Shown in pieces: positions 1 through 9,192 of a DNA stretch of 64,000 nucleotides. Positions within the stretch are counted from its first letter, which is position 1. Every line of letters starts with the position of its first letter. A program made the translations under genes and the position numbers. Location of the stretch: contig NZ_JMEX01000004.1 in the NCBI RefSeq assembly GCF_000760735.1, forward strand, positions 567,489-631,488, in the 5' to 3' direction. The stretch comes from Rhodococcoides fascians A44A. Lineage in GTDB: Bacteria; Actinomycetota; Actinomycetes; Mycobacteriales; Mycobacteriaceae. The notes beneath the pieces were generated by a model, which made no database searches, was not told the origin of the DNA, and saw only the letters and a program-made list of their open reading frames with translations.

Positions 1-738
1 GAACTGGATGTCCTGTTTAAGTCGGTAGCCCGGCACGTACGCCGATACCTTGGCGACCATATCGAGGATCGACTGCCGGATTCTCTCCTGGTCCGGGTCG
101 GTCACCAACGCCAGGACGGTGTCGCGCATGATCAGCGGCGGTTCGGCCGGATTGAGGACGATGATGGCCTTACCGTGGGCCGCGCCTCCGACCTTCTCGA
201 TCGCTTCGGAGGTGGTTTCGGTGAATTCGTCGATGTTCGCGCGGGTTCCGGGGCCGGCCGACTTCGAAGCGATCGAGGCGACGATCTCTGCGTAGTGCAC
301 CGGAGTGACCTGGGAGATAGCTGCGACGATGGGGATGGTGGCCTGCCCGCCGCAGGTCACCATGTTTACGTCGGGTGCGCCGAGGTGCTCGTCGAGGTTG
401 ACCGCTGGGACCACGTACGGCCCGATGGCAGCCGGGGTGAGGTCGATCAGGCGTTTGCCGTGCGGGCGTAGAGCTTCTTCGTTGATCAGGTGCGCTTTGG
501 CGGAGGTCGAGTCGAAGATGATGTCGATATCTGCGAAGTCCGGATGATCGATCAGTCCGTGCACTCCGGAGTCGACGGTACTGATCCCGAGGCGCCGTGC
601 GCGGGCGAGCCCGTCAGAGGCCGGGTCGATGCCGACGAGCACGGCGATTTCGACGTTCTTGGCGACGCGTTTAAGTTTGATGACGAGGTCGGTGCCGATG
701 TTGCCCGACCCGATCACCGCTGCTTTGGTTTTCTTCAT
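1..738 (-). CDS. mhpF: Acetaldehyde dehydrogenase (acylating), MhpF-type, 3' end beyond window
   Basis: Oxidises acetaldehyde with NAD and CoA to acetyl-CoA, the last step of the meta-cleavage route. In this family it works in a complex with the aldolase MhpE. The 246 visible residues start [18 protein letters not shown], a Rossmann GSGNIG dinucleotide motif, and continue with the conserved segment [13 protein letters not shown], whose Cys is the acylating nucleophile. The frame is open to the left edge, so the C-terminal part is outside the window. It starts 16 bases after the hydratase stop, in the same operon. Identity is secure from the motifs; the symbol follows pathway context. Confidence 0.9.
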   Translation of the reverse strand, partial: MKKTKAAVIGSGNIGTDLVIKLKRVAKNVEIAVLVGIDPASDGLARARRLGISTVDSGVHGLIDHPDFADIDIIFDSTSAKAHLINEEALRPHGKRLIDLTPAAIGPYVVPAVNLDEHLGAPDVNMVTCGGQATIPIVAAISQVTPVHYAEIVASIASKSAGPGTRANIDEFTETTSEAIEKVGGAAHGKAIIVLNPAEPPLIMRDTVLALVTDPDQERIRQSILDMVAKVSAYVPGYRLKQDIQF

Positions 739-754
739 GAGTCGACTTTCTGGG

Positions 755-1549
755 TTAAGAAGTGAATGTGGCTGTGACCGAGCCGAGGTCGGAGAAGTGG
801 GCGGTGTATGTCGCACCTGCCTCTGCGGGGACCATGGGGCCGAGGGCGCCGGTGAGGATGATTTCACCGGCACGTAGAGGCGACCCGTATGACAGGCTCG
901 TGTTCGCCAGCCACGCAAAGGCGTTCCATGGGCTGCCGAGGCAGTCTCCACCGGATCCGGCGGAGACCTGCTGTCCGTTGCAGGTCATCGTCATGACAAT
1001 CGATGCGAGGTCGGGCGCCGTAATCCGTGGTGTCGCATCGCCCAGGACATAGCAGCCGCTTGAGGCGTTGTCTGCCACGGTGTCGACGAAAGTGATGTTC
1101 CAGTTCTGGATTCGACTGTCGACAATTTCGAATGCTGCAAAGACGGAATCGACCACATCCGGAGCGGTGTCTCCGGTGATCGGTGCAACGACGTCGCGGG
1201 CGAGCAGGAAGGCGACCTCGGCTTCGATGCGGGGCTGCAGCAGCGATGAGGTGTCGACGTTCTTGCCCGTGCAGTCCATGTCGTCGAGGAGGACTCCGAA
1301 ATCGGGCTGATCGACGCCCAGCTGTTTCTGGACCGCAGGCGAAGTCAACCCGATCTTCCGTCCGGAGACAGTCCTGCCCTCGGCCAGCCGCCGGGTGATG
1401 TTGCGTTGCTGTATGTCGTAGGCGGTTCGGACGTCGCCGACTCCGATGAGGTCGCGGACGGGCGCGCAGGGGCTCTTGTTTACGCTCGCGTCACGGAGAC
1501 GGGTGGCCGCCGTCTCTGCAGCGCTGCGGGGTGGCGGGGTGCTGTTCAT
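755..1549 (-). CDS. mhpD: 2-keto-4-pentenoate (2-hydroxypenta-2,4-dienoate) hydratase
   Basis: Adds water to 2-hydroxypenta-2,4-dienoate to give 4-hydroxy-2-oxovalerate, the aldolase substrate. The 264 aa length matches the family. The text has the conserved GRKIGLTS segment near residue 64, the acidic pair in [11 protein letters not shown], and the hydrophobic C-terminal part with [14 protein letters not shown]. The ATG overlaps the mhpB stop as ATGA, which implies translational coupling. It sits between the ring-cleavage dioxygenase and the acylating acetaldehyde dehydrogenase, as in mhp clusters. Confidence 0.9.
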   Translation of the reverse strand: MNSTPPPRSAAETAATRLRDASVNKSPCAPVRDLIGVGDVRTAYDIQQRNITRRLAEGRTVSGRKIGLTSPAVQKQLGVDQPDFGVLLDDMDCTGKNVDTSSLLQPRIEAEVAFLLARDVVAPITGDTAPDVVDSVFAAFEIVDSRIQNWNITFVDTVADNASSGCYVLGDATPRITAPDLASIVMTMTCNGQQVSAGSGGDCLGSPWNAFAWLANTSLSYGSPLRAGEIILTGALGPMVPAEAGATYTAHFSDLGSVTATFTS

Positions 1550-2520
1550 CGGTTCCGATCCTGTCCCGGTGTTCTCTTCTGGTCGCGCGGGCGGGCCGCG
1601 ATCGCGCCGAAACCGGCAATGTATTCGCGGATCGGCCGGTAGTACTGGACGTCGGTGTCATAGTTACCGAAGGTGGACAAAGCGGCGAATGCCGCTAGCC
1701 AGGTGCGTGTTTCGTGTGAGCTGTGTCCTGCATCCCGGGTCATCTGTTCCCAGTCGTATTCGGCAAGCGCGGATAGATCACCGGTTCGGCAGTGGTCCAT
1801 GAAGGCGCGATCCCAGGTTGGGTTCAAGTCCTGAATCGTGGCGGTGCCCTCCGCGAATGCCTGCGCAGTCGCCATGACGTTCTTCTCGCGAGTAGCTCTG
1901 GCTTTCGGTGTTGGCTGGCGACCATTCAACAGTCCCGCACGAGCGGTGGGCGTCGCAGTGTGCCAACGCGGAACGGGTGGATCGTGGGAGAGCCCACCGG
2001 ATGCGACGAGGAGCACCCGTTCTCTTCTTCCCTGGATGAACTGTCCGATGGACTCACCGAGTGTTTTAACTCGCCGCATCGGCGTGAAAGGTTCCGCCAC
2101 GCCGTTGATGAACACGGGTATTACCGGGTGCTTGTCGATCGAACCGAAGAGCAGTTCAAGCGGTTGTACCGCGCCGTGGTCGACCTTCATCGCTTTGGAC
2201 ATCGTGAGATCGACGCCGTCTGCAAGAACGTGGTTGGTCAGATCCATCGCGAACGACTCGGGAACGTTGAGCGGTCCGCTTGGGCTGCCGAAGTCTCCGA
2301 TCGATTCGGCAGCTGTGCCTACGCAGAACGGCGGCATTATGTCGTAGAAGAACCCGTTGTAATGATCGGGCGTGAACAAGATCGTGACGTCGGGTTCGAA
2401 GTCGGCGACGAAGTCTCGAAGCAACCCGAACACGGTGTCGAGTTGCGACTCCACGTCCCGCTCGACGGTCACCTTGCCGAGCAGTGGGGTGTGGGACATA
2501 GCGACCAGGCTGGTGGGCAT
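1546..2520 (-). CDS. mhpB: 2,3-dihydroxyphenylpropionate-type extradiol dioxygenase (class III, LigB fold)
   Basis: Cleaves a catechol next to the diol, using Fe(II), to a yellow meta-cleavage product. MhpB acts on 3-(2,3-dihydroxyphenyl)propionate or the cinnamate analogue. The 324 aa protein begins MPTSLVAMSHTPLLGK and carries the family segments FTPDHYNGFFYD and KVDHGAVQPLE; these histidines are iron ligand or catalytic-base candidates, as is GGLSHDPP. The start overlaps the mhpC stop by one base (TAATG). No MhpA-type flavin hydroxylase is seen, so the diol is probably supplied by the Rieske dioxygenase and dehydrogenase encoded upstream. The exact substrate is not proven. Confidence 0.88.
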   Translation of the reverse strand: MPTSLVAMSHTPLLGKVTVERDVESQLDTVFGLLRDFVADFEPDVTILFTPDHYNGFFYDIMPPFCVGTAAESIGDFGSPSGPLNVPESFAMDLTNHVLADGVDLTMSKAMKVDHGAVQPLELLFGSIDKHPVIPVFINGVAEPFTPMRRVKTLGESIGQFIQGRRERVLLVASGGLSHDPPVPRWHTATPTARAGLLNGRQPTPKARATREKNVMATAQAFAEGTATIQDLNPTWDRAFMDHCRTGDLSALAEYDWEQMTRDAGHSSHETRTWLAAFAALSTFGNYDTDVQYYRPIREYIAGFGAIAARPRDQKRTPGQDRNR

Positions 2521-3410
2521 TACGCGCCCTTGTTCTCGTCGCGATGACCGTGGCGTAGGAAGTCGAGTTGAATGCGGTTGAACTTGTCCGTCTGTTCGTA
2601 CTGCGGCCAGTGTCCGGCGTCCTCGATGACCGCGAGTCGGCCGTTGGGTAGCAGGTCAGCGATGCGTCGGCCTTCCTCGACCGGGCCGGACGGATCTTGC
2701 CTAGTCCACAGGACCAGCGCCTCGGTGGTGATGGAACGCAGGTCGTCGTCGGAGAACATGTTGCGTTTACGGGTCTCGAGGTTCTGCAGGGCCATGTTCG
2801 CCTCGCACGCAGCCAGCCAATCGGGCTGTTCGAAGATCATCTGCCTCGTGCGAATCAGGTCGTCGGTGACCATGGAGGGGTCAGCCATCAACCATTCGAG
2901 GCGCGCTTTGACGCGCTCCCAGCTCGGATCCGTAGCCGCCTCCATGCTGAGTGTGTAGAGCCGCTCCATGACCTTCGGGTTGGCCATCGTTCCGCCCATG
3001 GTGTTCAAAACGATTCGATTGACACGGTCAGGGTGCTTGAGAGCCATCGCGGCAGATACCCATCCCCCGACGGACTCACCGGACAGCGAGACGCGATCGA
3101 AGCCAAGGGCGTCCATGACTTCGAGTACCTGCTCGATGTAATGTTTGATTTCCAGTGGATGATCGGGTTTCGAGGAATATCCATGACCGATGAAATCGAT
3201 TGCGTATACATCGAAGTGCTGGCCGTGCGACTGCAGGTTTCGGACGTAAGCCTCTGCGTGACCGGTGACACCGTGAAGCAGCAGAAGGGGTGGCTTATCC
3301 GCGGTGCCCGAGTGCAGGTATCGGGTTCTGTAGTTGGCGGTTTGAAGGAAGCCTTGGCTGAATTCGACCTGGTTCAGATCGGACCAGACCGAAGTGTATG
3401 ACGTGGACAC
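2520..3410 (-). CDS. mhpC: Meta-cleavage product C-C hydrolase (alpha/beta hydrolase, MhpC-type)
   Basis: Hydrolyses the 2-hydroxy-6-ketonona-dienedioate-type ring-fission product into 2-hydroxypentadienoate plus a dicarboxylic acid (succinate or fumarate in MhpC). The 296 aa alpha/beta hydrolase shows LLLLHGVTGHAEAY (oxyanion region), nucleophile elbow GESVGG and a late DAGHWPQYEQ histidine. The GTG start at 3410 is chosen because AGGAGG lies six bases upstream. It is followed directly by mhpB. Regiospecificity is inferred from the neighbours. Confidence 0.87.
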   Translation of the reverse strand: MSTSYTSVWSDLNQVEFSQGFLQTANYRTRYLHSGTADKPPLLLLHGVTGHAEAYVRNLQSHGQHFDVYAIDFIGHGYSSKPDHPLEIKHYIEQVLEVMDALGFDRVSLSGESVGGWVSAAMALKHPDRVNRIVLNTMGGTMANPKVMERLYTLSMEAATDPSWERVKARLEWLMADPSMVTDDLIRTRQMIFEQPDWLAACEANMALQNLETRKRNMFSDDDLRSITTEALVLWTRQDPSGPVEEGRRIADLLPNGRLAVIEDAGHWPQYEQTDKFNRIQLDFLRHGHRDENKGA

Positions 3411-3440
3411 GAAGTCCTCCTAAACAACGTTGGGTATCTG

Positions 3441-4841
3441 TCAGCGACCGTGCGGAGTGGCGTCTGTTGCAAGGCCCCGCGAGTCTGCCTCATCCAGATT
3501 GCGATTCAAGGTGTCCCGCGACATCGCGATCGCCACGAGACTGATCAGTGTTGCGACGATGAGATATCCCGCCACGAACGAGTACTGGGCAGCCCCTTCG
3601 CTGCTGAGATGGTCTTGGCCTAGAACCCACACAGCAGAACTGATGATCGGGGTGAAGCTGGCCAGGACCGTGCTGATCTGGTAGGTCAATCCAGCACCGG
3701 TATACCGGGAGCTTGTGGAGAATCGCTCAGCAATGTACGCCGCGAGCGGACCGTACATCGATCCTTGAATTAAGGGATTGCCGATGAGGAAAGCGAGAAG
3801 CACTAAAGCCGTGACCCCACTGCTCAGCAGCCAGATCAACGGGAACGCCAACACGAGGCTGAGTGCGCAGCCCGCCAGCATCACTTTCCGGCGTCCGATC
3901 CGATCCGACAGACGTGCAAAATACGCGATGGTGAAGATGTGTACGAACGCGGCGCCTGCCTTGCACAGGAGCACTGCGGTGGAGCCCGTACCCATCTCGC
4001 GAGCGATCGAGATTGCGAACGTGGCCATGAAGCTGGAGTAGACGAATGCAGCGACACCACCAAGAGCGGCAATAGCAACCTGGGCGCGATACTTGGTCAG
4101 GATAACCATCACCGGTGCCTGCGTTTTGGCTTTGGTGGCGTTTGCCTTGGCTTGAGCGGCGAGGAAGAGCGGACTTTCGGAGATTCGAAGTCGAATGAAC
4201 AGTGCGACGAGTACGAGTACAGCAGACAGAAGGAATGGAACTCGCCAACCCCAGCTCATGAATTGTTCTTCGGGTAGCAGCGCGAACCCGGCGAAGACCA
4301 AGGTTGCGAGCATCGCTCCGGCAGGCCCGCCCATGTTTGCGACGGAGGCCGCGAAGCCGCGCTGCTTCTGTGGGGCGTGCTCGAGCGCCATGAGCGCCGC
4401 GCCGCCCCATTCTCCCCCGACGGCTAGCCCCTGAACGATGCGCAAGATCAGTAGTATGACCGCAGCCCACGAACCAATCTGCGCGTGCGTCGGAACGAGC
4501 CCGATCGCGGTAGACGCAATGCCCATCATTGCCATGGTAATGACGAGGGACGATTTGCGCCCTATGCGGTCTCCCAGGTGCCCGAACAGGATTCCGCCGA
4601 TAGGACGCGCAACGTATCCGACTGTGAAGGTCGCGAAAGAAGCCAACAAGGCCATGCTGGGACTGAGATCAGAGAAGAACAACGGACCAAAAACCAGAGC
4701 GGCCGCTGTTCCGTAGAGCAGGAAGTCGTAGAATTCAACAGTCGAACCGATGAAGCTCGACATCAAAATACGCCGGTACTCTTTCGGACTGGCAACCAAA
4801 GGCGCGTCGATCGAATCGACGCCTCCCTGTTGTTTTGCCAT
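3441..4841 (-). CDS. MFS transporter, metabolite:H+ symporter (MHS) family
   Basis: This is a 466 aa inner-membrane carrier with about 12 hydrophobic segments. MHS hallmarks are visible: SSFIGSTVEFYDFLLYG at the start of the first helix, the loop GHLGDRIGRKSSL and a second copy RLSDRIGRRKVML. MHS members such as ShiA, PcaT and KgtP import organic acids by proton symport. Here it most likely brings in the aromatic acid degraded by the surrounding genes. The ATG is preceded by AAAGGAAA. The gene lies between the LysR gene and mhpC. Confidence 0.85.
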   Translation of the reverse strand: MAKQQGGVDSIDAPLVASPKEYRRILMSSFIGSTVEFYDFLLYGTAAALVFGPLFFSDLSPSMALLASFATFTVGYVARPIGGILFGHLGDRIGRKSSLVITMAMMGIASTAIGLVPTHAQIGSWAAVILLILRIVQGLAVGGEWGGAALMALEHAPQKQRGFAASVANMGGPAGAMLATLVFAGFALLPEEQFMSWGWRVPFLLSAVLVLVALFIRLRISESPLFLAAQAKANATKAKTQAPVMVILTKYRAQVAIAALGGVAAFVYSSFMATFAISIAREMGTGSTAVLLCKAGAAFVHIFTIAYFARLSDRIGRRKVMLAGCALSLVLAFPLIWLLSSGVTALVLLAFLIGNPLIQGSMYGPLAAYIAERFSTSSRYTGAGLTYQISTVLASFTPIISSAVWVLGQDHLSSEGAAQYSFVAGYLIVATLISLVAIAMSRDTLNRNLDEADSRGLATDATPHGR

Positions 4842-4984
4842 GATATTTCCTTTGCTTCAGTGGGGGGCTGCATTTTTGAGGAAGTCTTGTGAAGACGCGC
4901 ACGAGGGTCTGTTCATTAGACGATTGACCGGCAAGCATCTCGCTCACTGTGCGTGACTCGATCAGCTGCAGGCAACCTTCCGGT

Positions 4985-5959
4985 TCAGGTGTCGAGGTGC
5001 CCGACACCGTCCGGTGGCACCCATATAGTGACACCACTGGTGTCGGTAGATAGCCAACGTTTGTCGTGCGCCACTTTCAGCGCGACGTCGACGAAGCTGA
5101 GTACTTCCTCACGCGCTTCGTGTTTTCGCCAGAACAGTGACCATGGGTAGTAGGCCTGAACGTCGTTCAACTTGTACCAGTTGTAATACTCGGAACCTGG
5201 ATAATCGCGCATTCCGTTCAAGGCAAGTACTGGTGGTAATTCACCGCTGATCTGTCCTTGGCCGATCGCTTCGAGCATAGTGTTGTCGTGTGGGACGACT
5301 TCGAGGTCTACCTCGAAATCGTGGGCGAGTTGTTGGCAGAATGTGCTCCATCCAAGAAATCTGTCACTGAACAGTCCTGTGTATCCGAGCCGGCTTTTGG
5401 CCAAAGTGACCGTTTCCAAAGGATGGATACTCAATACCATCAACGCATCTAATCGTAGCGGGGCGGACTCGATTCCTGGAATATGTTCCATCAATCGACC
5501 CATTCCTACGTCGAGGCGACCTTCAAGGACTGCTTGAATTTGCTCGACGCTGAGCATGTCGTGGAAGCTGACTTGCTGCCGCGGGTTGCTTTTTCGGTAC
5601 GTTTTCCAGCAGTCTTGCATCATTCTGCGGCCACGAATTTCGGCTACACGGACAGGCGGGCGTTCGGACCGAGACAAGCCGAGCAAGTTATCGGTCGCAA
5701 CCATCACCGCATGTGCGTACGGCAGTAGTCTCGTTCCTTGTTCCGTCAGGACGATGTGAGAATGGTGCCGTTCGAACACCGGGTACTCCAGGAGACTTTC
5801 CAGTTTTCTGATGTGATTGCTCACGCCCTGCTGTGTCATTCCCAGCTTTACGGCGGCTTGAGTGAAACTTTGGTCACGGGCGACCGCGGCGAACGTACGG
5901 ACGAGTCGTGTGTCGATGTCGCGAGGCGTTCGGGCGCCGGCTGCCGCGTCCATGGGCAT
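4985..5959 (-). CDS. LysR-family transcriptional regulator
   Basis: The 324 aa protein has an N-terminal winged helix-turn-helix (VRTFAAVARDQSFTQAAVKL, then TQQGVSNHIRKLE) and a C-terminal effector-binding domain. It probably senses a pathway substrate or intermediate and activates the dioxygenase and mhp genes. The ATG at 5959 is preferred over the one at 5953 because GGAAGG lies about four bases upstream. Unusually for LysR, it is on the same strand inside the operon it probably controls. The palindrome at 10569-10585 fits a T-N11-A LysR site and is a candidate target. Confidence 0.88.
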   Translation of the reverse strand: MPMDAAAGARTPRDIDTRLVRTFAAVARDQSFTQAAVKLGMTQQGVSNHIRKLESLLEYPVFERHHSHIVLTEQGTRLLPYAHAVMVATDNLLGLSRSERPPVRVAEIRGRRMMQDCWKTYRKSNPRQQVSFHDMLSVEQIQAVLEGRLDVGMGRLMEHIPGIESAPLRLDALMVLSIHPLETVTLAKSRLGYTGLFSDRFLGWSTFCQQLAHDFEVDLEVVPHDNTMLEAIGQGQISGELPPVLALNGMRDYPGSEYYNWYKLNDVQAYYPWSLFWRKHEAREEVLSFVDVALKVAHDKRWLSTDTSGVTIWVPPDGVGHLDT

Positions 5960-5981
5960 CTATCCTTCCGTCGCAGGAGGC

Positions 5982-7175
5982 TCATGATCGAACACCTGCG
6001 CCCAGTACGTGTGCAGCGTCATCGACGGATCCACTTGCCGCGACGATCTGCCGCATCTTTCCCAGGATCTGTGGTTGATCGACGAGTACTCCGCCACTGA
6101 TGATGCCATTGCGGCTGTACACGCCGACCAGATTTCCGGGGTCGGTTTCGCCTTGCTGGTCAAGGATGTCGAGGTCGTCGGTCTGGCGAACCAATCCGAG
6201 CAGTTGTACCTTGAGTTCGAACTGGTCGGTCCACATGTAGGGAACTTCGGCATCGAGTCGTGCTGTCGACTTGTCTTCAATGCCGAGTATCGCTCGGGCC
6301 GCGCGTTTGCTCTGCCGCACGGCCGAGAACCAGTGTCCTGCGCCGGCGGCCGTCACGTCGCCAGCCGCCCAAATGTTGCCTCGAACGTTTCCATCGGTGC
6401 GAACGTTTATTGCCTTGGTCATCGGATCGGCCAGCTGTGGCACCCAGGCCGAGTTGGGGCGCGCGCCCACCGCGACGAGAACCATGTCCGTCTCGATGAT
6501 TGTCTGGTCCAGTATCTGCACACTAGTCACGCGGTCGACTCCGTGAACATCGACCACGAGGGAATTGTTGATGATGTTGACGCCGCGGGAGCGGTGCAGC
6601 GCGGTGAACCGAGCGGCTAGCTCGTGTCCGAGCGGCTCGAGCACGCTGTCGCCGTCGGTAACGATTGTGACGTCCTTGCCCATGGAGACAAGCTTGGCCG
6701 CAGCCTCGGTGCCGATGAACCCGCCGCCGACGATGACCACTCGTTGTGCCGTCGTCAGCTCGTCGCGGACGGCGCGCGCGTCCTCGACGGACCGCAAGAG
6801 GTGAAGTCCTGGCACAGGTCGGAACCAGGGCGGGCGGTTCGGGCCAGCCCCCGTGGTAATCAGCACGTGGTCGTAACCCACCACCTGACCCGAGGCCAGA
6901 GTTACGGTGTTCGATTCCTCGTCCAACGCCGTTGCGGGGTCCGCGCTGATGAACTCGACGCCGAGTGTCGTGAGCTCGGATGCATCGGCCAGCACAAGGT
7001 CATCGAACTGGCTCTCTCCTGCGAGGAATTGCTTCGACAGCGGTGGTCGGTCGTACGGCAGTGCCTCTTCGTCTCCGATCATGGTGATCGCACCGTCGTA
7101 GCCCAGAGCCCGCAGATCGCGGATGGCTTTGACCCCGGACAGAGAGGCACCGACGACAACGACATGTTTACCCAT
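5982..7175 (-). CDS. Ferredoxin reductase (FAD/NAD) of the ring-hydroxylating dioxygenase
   Basis: A 397 aa BphA4/HcaD-type flavoprotein that moves electrons from NADH to the adjacent ferredoxin. FAD motif VVVGASLSGVKA lies at residues 5-16, the NAD motif VVIVGGGFIGTEAA near 145 and the C-terminal FAD motif IWAAGDVTAA near 265. A GTG at 7184 is possible, but AGAGG sits eight bases before the ATG at 7175. The gene overlaps the ferredoxin gene by eight bases. Together they form the electron-transfer chain of the dioxygenase at 8710-10472. Confidence 0.88.
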   Translation of the reverse strand: MGKHVVVVGASLSGVKAIRDLRALGYDGAITMIGDEEALPYDRPPLSKQFLAGESQFDDLVLADASELTTLGVEFISADPATALDEESNTVTLASGQVVGYDHVLITTGAGPNRPPWFRPVPGLHLLRSVEDARAVRDELTTAQRVVIVGGGFIGTEAAAKLVSMGKDVTIVTDGDSVLEPLGHELAARFTALHRSRGVNIINNSLVVDVHGVDRVTSVQILDQTIIETDMVLVAVGARPNSAWVPQLADPMTKAINVRTDGNVRGNIWAAGDVTAAGAGHWFSAVRQSKRAARAILGIEDKSTARLDAEVPYMWTDQFELKVQLLGLVRQTDDLDILDQQGETDPGNLVGVYSRNGIISGGVLVDQPQILGKMRQIVAASGSVDDAAHVLGAGVRS

Positions 7176-7371
7176 GGTTGTCACCTCTGGAGAGGACGAT
7201 GGCGGCGGCCGGGCATTCGGTCACCGACTCTTCGGCGATATCGAGGACGTCATCGGTCACGTCCCCGAGGACGACGGCTTTGCCGTTCGCGTTCATCTCA
7301 AACAATTCGGGCGCGATAATGGTGCACAGTGCATGGCCTGCACACTTCTTTTCGTCGACGGTGATTTTCAT
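7168..7371 (-). CDS. [3Fe-4S] ferredoxin, 67 aa
   Basis: A small soluble electron carrier beginning MKITVDEKKCAGHALC. Three cysteines fit the single [3Fe-4S] pattern of actinobacterial P450 and oxygenase ferredoxins: Cys10, Cys16 (C-x5-C) and Cys53 in ECPAA. The fourth ligand position is His13, not Cys. It overlaps the dehydrogenase gene upstream (ATGA-type) and the reductase gene downstream. Most Rieske dioxygenases use a Rieske or plant-type [2Fe-2S] ferredoxin, so a [3Fe-4S] partner is notable. Confidence 0.87.
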   Translation of the reverse strand: MKITVDEKKCAGHALCTIIAPELFEMNANGKAVVLGDVTDDVLDIAEESVTECPAAAIVLSRGDNHG

Positions 7372-8462
7372 GCTGGTTCGCTTTCTGCATTGACGATTGC
7401 CACGTGCAATGGCCGCTGAGTGGCATCGGCGGCGGTGGCCGCCCCGAATGCCGCGTCGAGTTCGGAGAGGCTGAAAGACTGTTCGCACAGGCGTGCAAGC
7501 TCTGGAACTTCCTGCATCCAGTCGAAGGCGGCACCGATCGCCCAGCTCGGCCGAGCCCATAGTCCCTGGATCCGCAACTCTTTGCGAATGATGTCGTCGA
7601 CAGGAATCTCTGCACGTCCCGATCCGCGTTTGAGACCGCCCCACAGCACCGCTCCTCCGGTCGCGGCGATTTCGATGCTGGTTACCAGCGGCCTTGCTGC
7701 GCCGGGTGTCATGTCGATGACCAAATCGGCCTGGCCGCCCAATGCTTCGATGATCGCTTCCGTCGATGACTGATCGGGATCGACGGCGAGCGTTGCGCAC
7801 CCGAACGACGCCGCCAACTGCAAGCGGTGACGATCGAAGTGCGTGCCGACCACAAGGGCATGAGCACCGCCTCGGAGGGCAGCCAAAGCCGACGCGATGC
7901 CATGTTGCCCTGCTCCGATGACAACCACGCGCTGTCCTGGACGCAGATCACCACTGTCGCGGGTCCACGCCAATCCGTTGGACAGCGGAATGAACAATGT
8001 GGCCACGTCATCGGGCACAGAATCGGGGACTCGGTGGATCTGAGTCGACGGGTGTAGATACATTGTGCGGGCGAAGCCGCCCCACAGCGAGGGCGCGACG
8101 TCGATCGTAGTGTCGCCGTACCGCACTCCGGATCGCATGCACACTCGGTGCTGACCGCGCCTGCAAAAGTCGCAGTTCATGCACGGGATACCCTCTTCGA
8201 TCGCGATGCGGTCACCGACCTCGACACCCCAAGACCTCGCGGTTGTTGTGCCTATCGTTCCGATTCGGCCGATCACTTCGTGTCCGAGAATTACCGATCC
8301 GCCATGGTCTTTCTGCCCCTCGAAGCTCGCGACGTCGCTGCCACACAAGCCGCAGGACAACACGTCCAAGGTCCCGCCGAGATCTGCGACGTCAGGCAGC
8401 GTGAACTCGCGCTGCTCGAAGGATTTCGGCGCAGTAAGAACGTGCGCTGACGTGGTACTCAT
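7368..8462 (-). CDS. Zinc-dependent alcohol dehydrogenase (MDR superfamily)
   Basis: The 364 aa protein has a catalytic-zinc segment LSCGLCGSDVASF (Cys plus LGHEVIG histidine), a four-cysteine structural-zinc lobe CMNCDFCRRGQHRVC, and Rossmann motif VVIGAGQHGIAS near residue 185. In this operon it may oxidise the cis-dihydrodiol made by the dioxygenase to a catechol. That role is normally filled by a short-chain dehydrogenase (HcaB, BphB), and no SDR is present in the window. It could instead act on a side-chain alcohol of the substrate. The start at 8462 overlaps the stop of the small upstream gene. Confidence 0.85.
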   Translation of the reverse strand: MSTTSAHVLTAPKSFEQREFTLPDVADLGGTLDVLSCGLCGSDVASFEGQKDHGGSVILGHEVIGRIGTIGTTTARSWGVEVGDRIAIEEGIPCMNCDFCRRGQHRVCMRSGVRYGDTTIDVAPSLWGGFARTMYLHPSTQIHRVPDSVPDDVATLFIPLSNGLAWTRDSGDLRPGQRVVVIGAGQHGIASALAALRGGAHALVVGTHFDRHRLQLAASFGCATLAVDPDQSSTEAIIEALGGQADLVIDMTPGAARPLVTSIEIAATGGAVLWGGLKRGSGRAEIPVDDIIRKELRIQGLWARPSWAIGAAFDWMQEVPELARLCEQSFSLSELDAAFGAATAADATQRPLHVAIVNAESEPA

Positions 8463-8695
8463 CGTTCTTCGACCTCGGTTCCGTGTTGGTACATGGGACC
8501 GCTCACCACCAGCAGACGGTCGGACTCCCCCGATTCGCACAGGCTTGCCAATTCGAGTGGGTCCATGTACGTGCTCGCGTCCGTCTCGAGGTCGGTGAAT
8601 TTCAGGCGCACACCACACTGGCCGACCTCGCGGGAAATGCGGATGCTGGCGAATTCATTGACGAAGTCCATGTGCTGGGTTTTGTTTTGTGACAT
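8459..8695 (-). CDS. Hypothetical protein, 78 aa, in dioxygenase operon
   Basis: I do not recognise this protein. It starts MSQNKTQHMDFVNEFASIRI and ends HGTEVEER. It is acidic, has a single Cys pair (VGQCGVRL, ASLCESG) and no membrane segment. The text reads like a small beta-rich domain with phrases such as VRLKFTDLETDASTYMDPLE. It lies 14 bases after the beta-subunit stop and overlaps the dehydrogenase start (ATGA), so it is co-translated with the pathway. Codon use matches its neighbours. It might be an accessory or assembly factor of the oxygenase; this is inference from position only. Confidence 0.7.
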   Translation of the reverse strand: MSQNKTQHMDFVNEFASIRISREVGQCGVRLKFTDLETDASTYMDPLELASLCESGESDRLLVVSGPMYQHGTEVEER

Positions 8696-8709
8696 CGGTC
8701 TGGCACCAG

Positions 8710-9192
8710 TCACAGCGGAAATGTGAGATTGGACAGGGGTGCGTTCGCGCCGAGGAGTTGGACTTTCTTGCCAGCGATGACCCATTGGTCTTCCTCTTGG
8801 TCGAGCCAGTAGGTGTAGCGGCCCGAGTACTCGGTGATCCGTTCACGTCGGAGCTCCGACAGTCGGAATGGCAGCGTCCAGATTTCGGTGAACGAAGCGT
8901 TCGGATTCCATTCACTGGCTTCCAGTCGAAGCCCCTGGCCGAGGATTCGAACGGTCTGAGACGCGGGATCTTGCGAATGGAAGTCGCCGCCTGTCAGACG
9001 CGAGATTCGGTCCTGCAAGCGTGCCGCATCGTCGTAGATCACGTTGATTGCGTTTCGCGGCTCGGGTGCGAACCAGTCGTAAGGAGCCCAGTATCGGCAG
9101 TCGGCGCTGAACAGCGTGGCCCATTCGTCGTATCGCCGCTCGTCGAGCAGGATCGCCTCGTGGTTGATAAAGTCGACTGCGCTCAAGTTCAT
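8710..9192 (-). CDS. Aromatic-ring-hydroxylating dioxygenase, beta subunit
   Basis: A 160 aa small subunit with the cone-shaped SnoaL/NTF2-like fold of HcaF and BenB. It starts MNLSAVDFINHEAILLDERR and contains the family phrase YDEWATLFSADCRYWAPYD. It stabilises the alpha trimer (alpha3beta3) and contributes little to catalysis. The ATG at 9192 overlaps the alpha stop (ATGA). The longer open frame upstream lies inside alpha and is not used. Confidence 0.88.
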   Translation of the reverse strand: MNLSAVDFINHEAILLDERRYDEWATLFSADCRYWAPYDWFAPEPRNAINVIYDDAARLQDRISRLTGGDFHSQDPASQTVRILGQGLRLEASEWNPNASFTEIWTLPFRLSELRRERITEYSGRYTYWLDQEEDQWVIAGKKVQLLGANAPLSNLTFPL

